Counted from the stretch's first letter, positions 1 to 9,316 are shown. The stretch: 64,000 nucleotides of DNA from JAWKOK01 sp963765875 (GCA_963765875.1 CAVXYK010000002.1:124001-188000), one strand, 5' to 3'. Numbers and translations are program-made. Notes: generated by a model from the sequence alone, not told the origin.

Positions 1-560
1 ACGCAAGTAGAAGCAGCAGGTAAATGGCTCCGCTGCGCAATCGTTTCGAATTCATCTGAAATCCTATCTAGTCCTCATTGGCCAGATCTGAATCGCTCGA
101 TAGCGATTTTTGCATCTCTGTCAACGAGGCAAAACCGGCGAATTTTCTTTCTACAGAGATAGAATCGACCGCTTGTGAGTTTAACATACGGTACCATGTG
201 CGTCAAACAAATGAGCTAATTTTGCCGTTCCATCATCATGGACAAACCACCCATCGTTAGAACATGTCAAGAGTATACAGAAGAAGATGATCGAAGGCCG
301 TAGGTTGGCTTCCACCAGGTTGGTTTTGTACCGGGCAATCGCTGGTTTGGCACCCATGCACGATGGTCGAAATTCAGTAGTTACCGATTTGGTGGCAACT
401 GTCATTCCGACAGAGCGAAGCGACGAGGAATCTCTCCTTGGCGAACCCGAGATTCCTCTTCCCTTCGGTCATGGCGCTTTGCGCCCACTACGTGAACGGA
501 ATGACAACTCGTGACACTAACTGAACTACTGAAATTACCCAACCAGCATCCGGCATTGAG
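1..560. other. No supported gene; left-edge intergenic stretch
   Basis: I see no convincing coding region here. The short open frames on both strands lack a recognisable family, a ribosome-binding site or sensible composition. The right part holds an inverted-repeat element (listed separately). The next gene on the minus strand stops at 561, so the stretch may be the downstream region of that operon. Confidence 0.5.
400..506. repeat. Small inverted-repeat element with GTCATTCCG ends
   Basis: The ends GTCATTCCG (401-409) and CGGAATGAC (497-505) are perfect inverted repeats. The interior repeats shorter palindromes such as GAGATTCCTC against GAGGAATCTC. Related CATTCCG-type sequence occurs near 20276-20320. 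This looks like a dispersed non-coding repeat of the sort common in Chloroflexota genomes; its function is unknown. Confidence 0.5.
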
Positions 561-2852
561 TCACGTTGCCGATCGAACGCCTGAGGATGCAGGCGGGTTC
601 CAGCGCAGCAGGCGCAGTCCGTAGAATGTGACCAGCAGCGAAACGCCGACATCGGCCGCTACGGCCATCCACATGGTGCTCATGCCAAGCACGACCAAGA
701 TCATGAAGATGATTTTGATGCCGATGCTAAAAGCAATGTTGGTGCGAATGGTGCGCATGGTGGCATTGCCAAGCAGTAGGGCATACGGCAGTCGGCTCAG
801 ATCGTCGCTCATGAGCGCAATGTCGGCAGTCTCCATTGCCTGGGCCGTGCCGCCGTAGGCTGCGCCGATGGCGATGCCGACGTCCGCCGATGCCAGGGCC
901 GGCGCGTCGTTGATTCCGTCGCCGACCATGGCAATCGGTCCGTACGTCTCTCGCAATTCGTTCACCGCTGTCGATTTGTCCCCGGGAGCCAGGCCGGCAC
1001 GAACATCGGTGACGCCGATCTGGCCGGCGATGGCGTTGGCAGTGGCAGGTGAGTCGCCGGTGAGCATTGCCACCGCAACGATGCCCGCTCTATACAGATC
1101 CTGTACGGCATCCCTGCTGCTTTCGCGTACTGTGTCGGCCACGGTAATCGTACCGCGGTAGCTGCCCTCGACGCTGACCATTACAGGAGTCAAGCCTTCT
1201 TGCGCCTCAGCGTTGGCCAGCGAACATTGTTGGGGCGTATGGGGTACATTGCCGTCAAAGTAGGCGTGGCTGCCGATCATGATTTCTCTGCTGTCGACCA
1301 TGCCCACGATGCCGTTGCCGATCATCGCCGACACCGTGCTGCCTGCAGGATAGCGAGTGAGTACCTGGCGGCGGTCGGCTTCCGCAACAACGGCCTGGCC
1401 GAAGGGATGTTCACTGCGCTGTTCGATGGCCCCGGCCAGCGCGATCAGGTCATCGCAAACCGGGCAATCTGCATCGCTGCGTGCGGACGTCTCACAGCCG
1501 TCCGCACGCACGCCGACCACGGCCGGTCGTCCTTGAGTCAAAGTGCCGGTCTTGTCGAAGGCGATGACCTTGATCTCGTTGAGCTTTTCCAGGAAGATGC
1601 CGCCCTTGATCAGAATGCCGTTGCGGGCGGCATTGCTGATGCCGCTGATGATGCTGACCGGTGTGCTGATGACTAATGCACAGGGACAGGCCACGACCAG
1701 AAGTGCCAGGCCGCGATAGAGCCAGCCAAACGTGCCGTCTTCCGGATTGAGGAACGGCGCACCAAAGATCAGCGGCGGGAGGATGGCAACCAATGCCGCC
1801 AGTACGACCACCGCCGGCGTGTAGTAGGCGGCGAAACGGTCTACGTAGCGTTGCGTGGGTGCTTGCGACTCCTGAGCTTCCTGCACAAGTTGGACGATGC
1901 GGCTGATCGTGTTGTCCTTGGCCAGGTGCGTCACCTCAATCTCCAGCACACCGATGCCGTTGACGCTGCCCGCGAAGACCTCGTCCTCGACACTCTTGTC
2001 CACCGGCACGCTCTCGCCCGTGATCGGCGCCTGGTTGACCGCAGAGACGCCCGCGACGACGCGGCCATCCATCGGCGCCCGTTCGCCAGGCTTCACAATG
2101 ACAATGTCACCGATGGCCAAGTCATCTACATTGACGGTCTCTTCTTCAGAACTGCTCTCATGCCTGCTTTGATCACCGACTGCACCGTTGCGATGCCCGG
2201 CAGGAATCCGGCACGTAGCGGTATTGGGGGCCACGTCCATCAGGCTTGTGATGGCCTGACACGCGTTGCCCGCAGTGTAGCCTTCCAGCGCCTCACCGAG
2301 AACAAAGAGCACCATGATCATGGCTGCTTCGGTGTAAGTGCCAATGATCAGACCGCCTGTGGCCGCAATGGTCATGAGGGCGTTGATGTTCAGATTGTGG
2401 TTGATGCGCAGATTGTTCCATCCGCTGCGAGCCACGGGGAATCCTGCCAGGGCCATGGCTGCCACCGCGGCGAGATTGGCCCACCAGAAATCCATTCCGC
2501 CAAACTCGGTGACAATGATGCCCGGGATGATCAGGAGTCCTGCCAACAGCGCCAAGCGCGTGTCGCGACGACCCCACATGTAGGTCAGGATGTTGCGCTC
2601 ACGCTGATCGGCTCCTGCCTCACTCTCCCCACCCTCCGGCGTCTCGACGACATCATAGCCTAGCTCGCGAACGCGCTTCACGATAGTGTCGCGCTGGACG
2701 TCGCCGCTGACTTGCAATTTCTCGCTGGTGAATATCACCTTGCTCATGTCGACACCGTCCAGGTTGGCAACGCCTTGCTCAACCGTACGCGCACAGCCTG
2801 CACAGTCCATGCCGCTGATCTGAAGTGTCAATTCTTTGGGTTGGGTTATCAA
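561..2852 (-). CDS. zntA: Zn/Cd/Pb-type P1B ATPase (heavy-metal efflux)
   Basis: This is a membrane pump predicted to expel Zn2+, Cd2+ or Pb2+ with ATP. The 763-residue protein has an N-terminal HMA domain with GMDCAGC at 14-20, a TGES actuator motif at 278-281, the CPC metal site at 389-391, the phosphorylated DKTGTLT at 433-439, an HP dipeptide near 482 and GDGINDAP at 644-651. Lys713 and Asp734 lie 21 residues apart in the last two helices, the spacing of the zinc-class pair in ZntA, which supports Zn/Cd rather than Cu. A Ser/Glu-rich insert at about 228-240 is unusual. Its ATG overlaps the stop of the upstream methyltransferase gene by 4 bases, so the two are probably translationally coupled. 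The family call is firm; the exact metal is inferred. Confidence 0.93.
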   Translation of the reverse strand: MITQPKELTLQISGMDCAGCARTVEQGVANLDGVDMSKVIFTSEKLQVSGDVQRDTIVKRVRELGYDVVETPEGGESEAGADQRERNILTYMWGRRDTRLALLAGLLIIPGIIVTEFGGMDFWWANLAAVAAMALAGFPVARSGWNNLRINHNLNINALMTIAATGGLIIGTYTEAAMIMVLFVLGEALEGYTAGNACQAITSLMDVAPNTATCRIPAGHRNGAVGDQSRHESSSEEETVNVDDLAIGDIVIVKPGERAPMDGRVVAGVSAVNQAPITGESVPVDKSVEDEVFAGSVNGIGVLEIEVTHLAKDNTISRIVQLVQEAQESQAPTQRYVDRFAAYYTPAVVVLAALVAILPPLIFGAPFLNPEDGTFGWLYRGLALLVVACPCALVISTPVSIISGISNAARNGILIKGGIFLEKLNEIKVIAFDKTGTLTQGRPAVVGVRADGCETSARSDADCPVCDDLIALAGAIEQRSEHPFGQAVVAEADRRQVLTRYPAGSTVSAMIGNGIVGMVDSREIMIGSHAYFDGNVPHTPQQCSLANAEAQEGLTPVMVSVEGSYRGTITVADTVRESSRDAVQDLYRAGIVAVAMLTGDSPATANAIAGQIGVTDVRAGLAPGDKSTAVNELRETYGPIAMVGDGINDAPALASADVGIAIGAAYGGTAQAMETADIALMSDDLSRLPYALLLGNATMRTIRTNIAFSIGIKIIFMILVVLGMSTMWMAVAADVGVSLLVTFYGLRLLRWNPPASSGVRSAT

Positions 2853-3685
2853 AGTTTTCCCTCTGTCGCTCGCTGCCGGACCACCTCGTACAGCATCAGG
2901 GCGGTTGACGTCGCCAGGTTCAGGCTGTCGGCGATGCCATACATGGGAATCGTAACCGAGACATCGGCGGCTTGCAGTAGTCGTTCACTCAGTCCATGGG
3001 CTTCGCTGCCCAGGGCGACGGCAGTTGGCCCGGTCATGTCGCACTCGCTGAAGACCAGCGATGCACCGGGCGCCGCTGCTACGATGCACACACCATTGTC
3101 GTGCAGCCACGTCACAGCGCTCTCGGTGTCAGTCACGACAATGGGGACGCTGAACAGGGTGCCGAGGCTGGCACGGATCACATTGGGATTGTAGACATCG
3201 GTTGTGGGCTGTTCCGTGTCGCTGCAGACCAGCACGCCGTCGACGCCTGCCGCATCTGCCGTGCGCAGGATGGCCCCCAGATTGCCCGGTTTCTCCACGC
3301 CTTCAATCAAGGCTAGGAAGCGTGGCTCTCTTTCGGGTAGAACGGCAAAGGTATGTGGCTGATAGGAGATGACCAGCAGCATTCCGCCACTCTCGCCCCT
3401 GTAGGCCATGCGGGCAAAGACCGTGGGCGCCACATGGAAGAGATCGATGACGTGATTGGCGAAGAGTACATTCAGGTGTTGGAAGGCCGCCTTTGCGGTT
3501 GGATCGTCAGGCAGCAACTGGGGACAGACAAAGGCTTCGTCAGGGATGATGCCGCAGGCCAGCGCACGCGAGATCTCGCGTGCGCCTTCGACGACGGACT
3601 GACGAGATTCGTCACGTATGCGTCGTTTGGTCAGCTTTGCCACATGCTTGACGCGTGCATTCTGTAGGCTAGTGATCAGTGGCAC
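2849..3685 (-). CDS. SpoU/TrmH-family RNA 2'-O-methyltransferase
   Basis: This is a SPOUT-fold enzyme that methylates a ribose 2'-OH in rRNA or tRNA using SAM. The start of the protein (ITSLQNARVKHVAKL) and VVEGAREISRAL match the substrate-binding domain. The methylase core has EGVEKPGNLGAILRTADAAG, ALGSEAHGLS and IPMYGIADSLNLATSTA, the three SpoU motifs. I chose the GTG at 3685, giving about 279 residues, the usual family length. The frame stays open to 3964, but that extension (about 93 residues) reads mostly through two small repeats at 3747-3972 and resembles no domain. No strong Shine-Dalgarno precedes the GTG, so the start is uncertain. The gene overlaps the metal ATPase start by 4 bases. 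The target nucleotide cannot be told from sequence. Confidence 0.88.
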   Translation of the reverse strand: MPLITSLQNARVKHVAKLTKRRIRDESRQSVVEGAREISRALACGIIPDEAFVCPQLLPDDPTAKAAFQHLNVLFANHVIDLFHVAPTVFARMAYRGESGGMLLVISYQPHTFAVLPEREPRFLALIEGVEKPGNLGAILRTADAAGVDGVLVCSDTEQPTTDVYNPNVIRASLGTLFSVPIVVTDTESAVTWLHDNGVCIVAAAPGASLVFSECDMTGPTAVALGSEAHGLSERLLQAADVSVTIPMYGIADSLNLATSTALMLYEVVRQRATEGKL

Positions 3686-3746
3686 GATGGTTTGAATCCG
3701 GTTGGATAGGTCACTCTCTAGCGGGTTGTCGGAGTGACGAAAAAAT

Positions 3747-3877
3747 GGCTCCACTGCAAAAAGGGATCCTGACACGAATTTACACGAATTATCACGAATG
3801 TTCTCTCTGGGGTGACGACATAATTCGTGTAAATTCGTGACCATTCGTGTCAAGAAAAGGCTTTTTGCAGTAGAGTC
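3747..3877. repeat. MITE-like palindromic element, family A copy 1
   Basis: This is a 131-bp imperfect palindrome. One end reads CTCCACTGCAAAAAGG and the other is the complement of a near copy. The interior repeats ACACGAATT in both orientations around a TTCTCTCTGGGG centre. A second copy of almost the same length lies in opposite orientation at 47947-48076. It carries no open reading frame of its own and is probably a non-autonomous mobile element. Confidence 0.75.
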
Positions 3878-3883
3878 AAAAAT

Positions 3884-3972
3884 GGGACGCGGATGATACG
3901 GATTTGACGGATTCTCGCTGATTGTTCCGATCGGATCCGTGGATATCCGCCAAATTAGCGTCATCCGTGTCC
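3884..3972. repeat. Palindromic repeat with CGGAT/ATCCG motifs, family B copy 1
   Basis: GACGCGGATGATACGG at the left end mirrors GCGTCATCCGTGTCC at the right. The interior alternates CGGAT and ATCCG. A similar element lies at 55350-55441. It sits beside the family A element, and the two together fill the gap between the methyltransferase genes. Confidence 0.55.
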
Positions 3973-4041
3973 TATCAGCTTTCTTTCCGCCAAGCTGCCA
4001 GCGGGTTATTTCAGCACGAGTGAAACCGACAATGCTCGATA

Positions 4042-4950
4042 CTATTTGGAACGATCTTTCTTTGGGCGATCTTGCTTGCCGGTGTTATCGGCTGCCCAGC
4101 GCGCGAACGTGCCGCTCGGCAACCGGCGTCCGAATGTGTCGGCGATCGTCATTTCCCCGCTCTCCATGACGCCTGAACACTTGCCCAACATCGTCTCAAG
4201 TTGATTGGAGAGGGTGATCGGCGTGAACCCGGGCGTGTGGCAACTGTAGATCACGAACTGAGCATCCTGCCTCAGTATGTCACCACAGGCGTTCATCAAC
4301 GGCATGATGTCATCTTCAATCTTGAACACCTCACCCTTGGGGCCTCGTCCGAAGGAGGGCGGATCGAAGATGATGCCATGGTATCGGTTGCCGCGTCGGG
4401 CCTCGCGCTTGACGAATTTCATGGCGTCATCCACAAGCCAGCGAATCGGACGCCGGTCCAGGTGAGAGAGTTGGGCATTCTTGCGCGCCCGATCGACCAC
4501 GCCTTTGGCTGCGTCGACATGCACAACATGCGCGCCTGTCTGGCTGGCGGCCATGGTGCTGCCGCCTGTATAGGCAAAGAGATTTAGGACGTGGATATTG
4601 GCATGTTGCGTATTGAGCATGCGCTGGCGGATCTTGTCGCGGAGCCAGGTCCAGTTGTCAGCCTGTTCGGGAAAGAGACCCATGTGCCCAAAGTTGGTCA
4701 GCTTGATGTGAAACGCCAACGAATTGAAGATGACGTCAAATTCTCGCGAAACCTTGCGATTCCACTGCCATTTTCCGCTGCCGCTACTGTCTCGGACATA
4801 GGTTCCATCCGCTCGCTCCCATTCATCTTCACCGAGTTTTGGAAGCCAGATCGCCTGAGGTGAGGGGCGGCGCAACCGATAGGGGCCCACCTGTTCGAGC
4901 TTTTCCATATTTCCGCAGTCGAGTAACTGATAGTCTGCTTCGGTCGTCAT
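4042..4950 (-). CDS. Class I SAM methyltransferase, RlmI/RlmK-like
   Basis: Predicted SAM-dependent methyltransferase, 302 residues, probably acting on 23S rRNA cytosine or guanine or on another RNA. It has a SAM-binding glycine motif in LNLFAYTGGSTMAASQTGA, an acidic HVDAAKG after the next strand, and a DPPSFGRGP motif that corresponds to the NPPY-type catalytic loop. It lacks the N-terminal PUA domain of full RlmI and instead begins with a short N-terminal extension. The gene stands alone on the minus strand; the roughly 370 bases before the next gene would contain its promoter. The family call is good; the substrate is not determined. Confidence 0.85.
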   Translation of the reverse strand: MTTEADYQLLDCGNMEKLEQVGPYRLRRPSPQAIWLPKLGEDEWERADGTYVRDSSGSGKWQWNRKVSREFDVIFNSLAFHIKLTNFGHMGLFPEQADNWTWLRDKIRQRMLNTQHANIHVLNLFAYTGGSTMAASQTGAHVVHVDAAKGVVDRARKNAQLSHLDRRPIRWLVDDAMKFVKREARRGNRYHGIIFDPPSFGRGPKGEVFKIEDDIMPLMNACGDILRQDAQFVIYSCHTPGFTPITLSNQLETMLGKCSGVMESGEMTIADTFGRRLPSGTFARWAADNTGKQDRPKKDRSK

Positions 4951-5249
4951 GGTATGTGTGTCGTCTCTTCTGTTTGCAAAGTTGTTTGCATAAATAGCTA
5001 CATTGCGGGCCAGTGTTCTGCTACCCAGGGCATTGGTCTTTTCATCGGACGGGCTTTTTCGTCAAAAGCATCAAGCAAAGGATTGTGCTAGACAGGCACC
5101 GCTTCAAACAACTGGCGACACTAGACATAAAGCTAGGCTGATGCGTGTCTGTTTCATTGTCGTCCGGCTGTGCTTTGCATCGCTCGGCGGCAAAGGAACC
5201 ACCCTACGAACTGGTCAGTTAAGAATTGTTGGAAGTGTAGCACATCTGC

Positions 5250-5279
5250 TTGCTTGGAAACAATCGATTCGTGTACTAT
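5250..5279 (+). promoter_or_regulatory. Possible sigma-70 type promoter for the GNAT gene
   Basis: TTGCTT at 5250-5255 and TACTAT at 5274-5279 are separated by 18 bases and lie about 43 bases before the chosen start codon at 5322. Hexamer matches alone are weak evidence. Confidence 0.35.
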
Positions 5280-5321
5280 GTAGGGATACAATCTGGAGTC
5301 AACTATTGGAAGACAGTCGAG

Positions 5322-6116
5322 ATGAGTCTTGAACGTCGCCAGGATGAGATCGATCTGATTGAAGCAATGGCCAGAGATGCCTGGCCTGCCGCCCAGGCAG
5401 ACTGGGTAGGTGGGTGGCTCCTGCGCTTCACGTATGGGATTACCCGGCGTGCCAACTCGGTCTGGCCCAACGCTGACGGCGACGGCGTATCTGCAATGAG
5501 GTTGGACGAGAAGCTCAACGAGGCGGAGTTGTTCTACGCTGTCTATGAGATGCCGGCACGGTACCAGGTTTCGCCGTCATCACGCCCTGCGGATTTGGAT
5601 ATCGCATTGGCCATGCGCGGCTATCAACGCAGTGCTCAGACGGCGGTGCAGACGGCCAAGCTGGACGTTGTTCTCGCTGAAACGGGGCGACGACTACCGC
5701 CCGCCGGCCTTCAGGTGGACGTCTCCGAGCAGGGAACTCAGGCTTGGCTCCAAGCCTACGCCGATTTTGAAAAATTCGGGAAGCGAGATGCTGTTGTGCG
5801 GAGCGACATCATCAATCGTATTCGTACCAAGACCGGTTTTGCGCTGGCAACGGTCGATGGCGAGCCCGTGGCGCTGGGGCTGGGCGTCGTGAACAAGGAC
5901 TGGCTTGGCATCTTCAGTATGTCGACCGATGAACGCATGCGCAGGCGCGGCGCCGCCACCAGCATTATTCACGCACTGGCGAATTGGGCGCAACTGTACG
6001 GTGTCAGACAGAGCTATCTGCAAGTGATGACGGTCAATGCCCCGGCCCTCGCCCTCTACGAACGTTGCGGATTCTCCACGCTTTATCACTATCACTATCG
6101 CGAAAAAGAAATCTGA
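5322..6116 (+). CDS. GNAT-family N-acetyltransferase
   Basis: Predicted acetyl-CoA-dependent N-acetyltransferase of about 264 residues. The C-terminal half carries the GNAT core: a beta bulge in WLGIFSMSTDERMRRRGAA, where RRRGAA is the pyrophosphate-binding R-x-x-G-x-A motif, and then VMTVNAPALALYERCGF, the usual last strand and helix. The N-terminal half (AWPAAQADWVGGWLLRF) resembles the degenerate first half of double-GNAT proteins. The open frame begins upstream at 5250, but the ATG at 5322 has a GGAAG upstream and starts a conserved-looking region. The stop at 6116 runs directly into a broken nitrilase fragment on the other strand. The substrate is unknown. Confidence 0.8.
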   Translation: MSLERRQDEIDLIEAMARDAWPAAQADWVGGWLLRFTYGITRRANSVWPNADGDGVSAMRLDEKLNEAELFYAVYEMPARYQVSPSSRPADLDIALAMRGYQRSAQTAVQTAKLDVVLAETGRRLPPAGLQVDVSEQGTQAWLQAYADFEKFGKRDAVVRSDIINRIRTKTGFALATVDGEPVALGLGVVNKDWLGIFSMSTDERMRRRGAATSIIHALANWAQLYGVRQSYLQVMTVNAPALALYERCGFSTLYHYHYREKEI

Positions 6117-6295
6117 GTTGAAGCGCGCTCCGTCAGTTCGCTCGATCCAGAAGGTGTAATCGGGAATCAAGGCCTCGCCGAAGGCGACTACATTGCATCC
6201 TTGATCTGCCGTCCGGTTGGCATACGCTATCACTGTGCCTGCGTTTCGGTATGGTTCAGCCAGACCAGAGCGATCTGTGCGATGGTGACCACAAG
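6111..6295 (-). pseudogene. Nitrilase N-terminal remnant, frameshifted and truncated
   Basis: Minus-strand translation gives two fragments in different frames that join into the start of a nitrilase. VVTIAQIALVWLNHTETQ ends at a stop near 6230. The adjacent frame continues AYANRTADQGCNVVAFGEA and then a PDYTFWIERTDGARFNS stretch, the typical nitrilase sequence around the catalytic glutamate. Homology ends at about 6111, exactly where the convergent GNAT gene stops, so about 80% of the gene is missing. This is a relic left by a rearrangement or deletion, with a one-base frameshift near 6232. Confidence 0.7.
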
Positions 6296-6472
6296 TTGGT
6301 CGCCGAAGGCTTGTATCATGTCGTGGCCTCCAGGGTTTCGAAGGGTGAGCAGATCGTGCTGTCGAGAAGCGCATGCCGTTGGATCGGAAGCAGTCTGCTG
6401 GCGATTGCAATCGTCCAAGGCGACCGCTACAAACTGATGGGAACGATCAACCATGTGCCCGGGCTGAGTTAC

Positions 6473-6510
6473 AAAAAAAAGCGGGCCCAGTTCAACTGAA
6501 CTGGGCCCGC
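6473..6510 (-). terminator. Intrinsic terminator of the DUF4397 gene
   Basis: GCGGGCCCAGTTC (6481-6493) pairs perfectly with GAACTGGGCCCGC (6498-6510) around a 4-base loop. Eight consecutive A residues at 6473-6480 give a U8 tract in the minus-strand transcript, so the terminator serves the DUF4397 gene ending at 6566. Confidence 0.85.
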
Positions 6511-6565
6511 TTCTCAGAACGTTCGATGCCTCAAGATCATCTTGAGTATGCCGTCGTCAACCCGG

Positions 6566-9310
6566 TTACGGTACCGATGTGAAGGTGATGCCGAGGATGG
6601 TCGAGACGTTCAACGGGAAAATCGTATCGTTCTTGCCGATGACATAGGCATCAGCGATGTCGCCATCGCCAAGACTGACGGAAGGAATGTCCAACGCAAC
6701 GGTTCCACAGTTGCTACCGGCGATGGTCACGATCAGATCGTAGTCGTCGGCTGGCAACTCAAGGAAGGGAGCAACGTCACCGTACACAACACCCTGTAGC
6801 TGAGGGATGGGCGTACCGTCATCGGTGCAGACGTCGACCTTGGTGGCTTGGATGTCGGGAGCGAAGGGTGCCAGATGGCCGACACGGAGCTTACCATTGC
6901 CTGCAGCCGGTGCGGCCGTGCTGTTGTCGAGGACTTTGAGACCCAGGGGCTGGTTGTCGCCATCGCCAATGGCTATGGCATTGTAGGAACCCGCTGCAGC
7001 CAGTGTGACCGTGCCGCTGATCGCCACTGTGCTGGTGCCGGTCGGCTTGATTTCGATAAGATGCTCGCCGGGGGCGAGCGGAACATCCTTGTTGACATCG
7101 CCGAACTTGACGTCAGTAAGGGCCTCGTCACCGTCAACAAAGATGCTGACCGAGGTACCGTCCTGGCTGGTGCCGAAGGGCGCATAGTGGGCAATGTTGA
7201 CCGTGGCCGGTGTGAAGGTGATGCCGAGGATGGTCGAGACGTTCAACGGGAAAGTCGCATCGTTCTTGCCGATGACATAGGCATCAGCGATTTGACCATC
7301 GCCAAGACTGACGGAAGGAATGTCCAACGCAACGGTTCCACAGTTGCTACCGGCGATGGTCACGATCAGATCGTAGTCGTCGGCTGGCAACTCAAGGAAG
7401 GGAGCAACGGTATCGTAGGGAACGCCCTGTAGCTGAGGGATGGGCGTACCGTCATCGGTGCAAACGTCGACCTTGGTGTCGTCGATGTCGGCAGCGAAGG
7501 GTGCCAGATGGCCGACACGGAGCTTACCATTGCCTGCAGCCGGTGCGGCCGTGCTGTTGTCGAGGACTTTGAGACCCAGGGGCTGGTTGTCGCCATCGCC
7601 AATGGCTATGGCGTTGTAGGAACCCCCTGCAGCCAGTGTGACCGTGCCGCTGATCGCCACTGTGCTGGTGCCGGTCGGCTTGATTTCGATAAGATGCTCG
7701 CCGGGGGCGAGCGGAACGTCCTTGTTGACATCGCCGAACTTGACGTCAGTAAGGGCCTCGGCGCCGTCAACAAAGATGCTGACCGAGGTACCGTCCTGGC
7801 TGGTGCCGAAGGGCGCATAGTGGGCAATGTTGACCGTGGCCGGTGTGAAGGTGATGCCGAGGATGGTCGAGACGTTCAACGGGAAAGTCGCATCGTTCTT
7901 GCCGATGACATAGGCGTCAGCGATTTGACCATCGCCAAGGCGGATGGAAGGAATGTCCAGCGCAACGGTTCCACAGTTGCTACCGGCGATGGTCACGATC
8001 AGATCGTAGTCGTCGGCTGGCAGCTCAAGGAAGTCGGTAACGGTATCGTAGGGAACGCCCTGTAGTTGAGGGATGGGCGTACCGTCATCGGTACAGATGT
8101 CGACCTTAGTGTCATCGAGGTCAGCAGCAAAGGGTGCCAGATGGCCGACACGGAGCTTACCATTGCCTGCAGCCGGTGCGGCCGTGCTGTTGTCGAGGAC
8201 TTTGAGACCCAGGGGCTGGTTGTCGCCATCGCCAATGGCTATGGCGTTGTAGGAACCCCCTGCAGCCAGTGTGACCGTGCCGCTGATCGCCACTGTGCTG
8301 GTGCCGGTCGGCTTGATTTCGATAAGATGCTCGCCGGGGGCGAGCGGAACGTCCTTGTTGACATCGCCGAACTTGACGTCAGTAAGGGCCTCGGCGCCGT
8401 CAACAAAGATGCTGACCGAGGTACCGTCCTGGCTGGTGCCGAAGGGCGCATAGTGGGCAATGTTGACCGTGGCCGGTGTGAAGGTGATGCCGAGGATGGT
8501 CGAGACGTTCAACGGGAAAGTCGCATCGTTCTTGCCGATGACATAGGCGTCAGCGATTTGACCATCGCCAAGACTGACGGAAGGAATGTCCAGCGCAACG
8601 GTTCCACAGTTGCTACCGGCGATGGTCACGATCAGATCGTAGTCGTCGGCTGGCAGCTCAAGGAAGTCGGTAACGGTATCGTAGGGAACGCCCTGTAGTT
8701 GAGGGATGGGCGTACCGTCATCGGTACAGATGTCGACCTTAGTGTCATCGAGGTCAGCAGCAAAGGGTGCCAGATGGCCGACACGGAGCTTACCATTGCC
8801 TGCAGTCGGTGCGGCCGTGCTGTTGTCGAGGACTTCGAGACCCAGAGGCTGGTTGTCGCCATCGCCAATGGCTATGACGTTGTAGGAACCCCCTGCAGCC
8901 AGTGTGACCGTGCCGCTGATCGCCACTGTGCTGGTGCCGGTCGGCTTGATTTCGATAAGATGCTCGCCGGGGGCGAGCGGGACGTCCTTGTTGACATCGC
9001 CGAACTTGACGTCAGTAAGGGCCTCGGCGCCGTCAACAAAGATGCTGACCGAGGTGCCGTCCTGGCTGGTACCGAAGGGCGCATAGTGGGCAATATTGAC
9101 CGTCGCGTCGTCTACGGCCGACGGATCCTTGAACATCGACGGCAGATACCAGTCATCTGTATTTGTCGTCTCCTGACTGAGCGCTGCGGCATGTGCCTCT
9201 CCAGACAGCAACCCAAGAAGGCCTACGCCAATCGCTATGACGACAAATGTCGCTATGAGGCGCCAGCCGATTCTAGGCTTGCCATGTGAATCGTGCATGC
9301 TTACTTTCAT
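6566..9310 (-). CDS. Secreted protein with four near-identical DUF4397 repeats
   Basis: Exported protein of about 914 residues. A signal peptide occupies about the first 45 residues (hydrophobic core IATFVVIAIGVGLLGLL, AHA-type cleavage). The rest is four tandem units of 211 residues, each with two beta-rich DUF4397-like halves: one beginning VNIAHYAPFGTSQDG and one beginning GKLRVGHLAPFA. DUF4397 domains are typical of surface or secreted proteins; no enzymatic motif is visible and I would not assign a function. The ATG at 9310 is favoured because AGGAG lies 8 bases upstream; a GTG two codons earlier is also open. A TTGACA hexamer stands near 9365 on the same strand. The repeats are so alike at DNA level that gene conversion, or assembly collapse, should be considered. 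Confidence 0.85.
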   Translation of the reverse strand: MKVSMHDSHGKPRIGWRLIATFVVIAIGVGLLGLLSGEAHAAALSQETTNTDDWYLPSMFKDPSAVDDATVNIAHYAPFGTSQDGTSVSIFVDGAEALTDVKFGDVNKDVPLAPGEHLIEIKPTGTSTVAISGTVTLAAGGSYNVIAIGDGDNQPLGLEVLDNSTAAPTAGNGKLRVGHLAPFAADLDDTKVDICTDDGTPIPQLQGVPYDTVTDFLELPADDYDLIVTIAGSNCGTVALDIPSVSLGDGQIADAYVIGKNDATFPLNVSTILGITFTPATVNIAHYAPFGTSQDGTSVSIFVDGAEALTDVKFGDVNKDVPLAPGEHLIEIKPTGTSTVAISGTVTLAAGGSYNAIAIGDGDNQPLGLKVLDNSTAAPAAGNGKLRVGHLAPFAADLDDTKVDICTDDGTPIPQLQGVPYDTVTDFLELPADDYDLIVTIAGSNCGTVALDIPSIRLGDGQIADAYVIGKNDATFPLNVSTILGITFTPATVNIAHYAPFGTSQDGTSVSIFVDGAEALTDVKFGDVNKDVPLAPGEHLIEIKPTGTSTVAISGTVTLAAGGSYNAIAIGDGDNQPLGLKVLDNSTAAPAAGNGKLRVGHLAPFAADIDDTKVDVCTDDGTPIPQLQGVPYDTVAPFLELPADDYDLIVTIAGSNCGTVALDIPSVSLGDGQIADAYVIGKNDATFPLNVSTILGITFTPATVNIAHYAPFGTSQDGTSVSIFVDGDEALTDVKFGDVNKDVPLAPGEHLIEIKPTGTSTVAISGTVTLAAAGSYNAIAIGDGDNQPLGLKVLDNSTAAPAAGNGKLRVGHLAPFAPDIQATKVDVCTDDGTPIPQLQGVVYGDVAPFLELPADDYDLIVTIAGSNCGTVALDIPSVSLGDGDIADAYVIGKNDTIFPLNVSTILGITFTSVP
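6581..9105 (-). repeat. Four tandem 633-bp repeats inside the DUF4397 gene
   Basis: The word GAAGGTGATG recurs at 6581, 7214, 7847 and 8480, an exact 633-bp period. Units two and three (7214-8479) are nearly identical. The outer copies differ more, for example CGTACACAAC instead of CGTAGGGAAC in the stop-proximal unit. Confidence 0.95.
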
Positions 9311-9316
9311 CTTCAC

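Noticed and set aside
3686..3964. N-terminal extension of the SpoU/TrmH protein
   Set aside because: It reads through two palindromic repeats and resembles no domain; the family normally begins where the GTG at 3685 does.
5003..5332. Plus-strand frame between the RlmI-like and GNAT genes
   Set aside because: No family likeness or ribosome-binding site, and it overlaps the GNAT start and its probable promoter.
6848..9289. Long plus-strand open frames inside the DUF4397 gene
   Set aside because: They repeat with the same 633-bp period and are antisense shadows of the repeated minus-strand gene.
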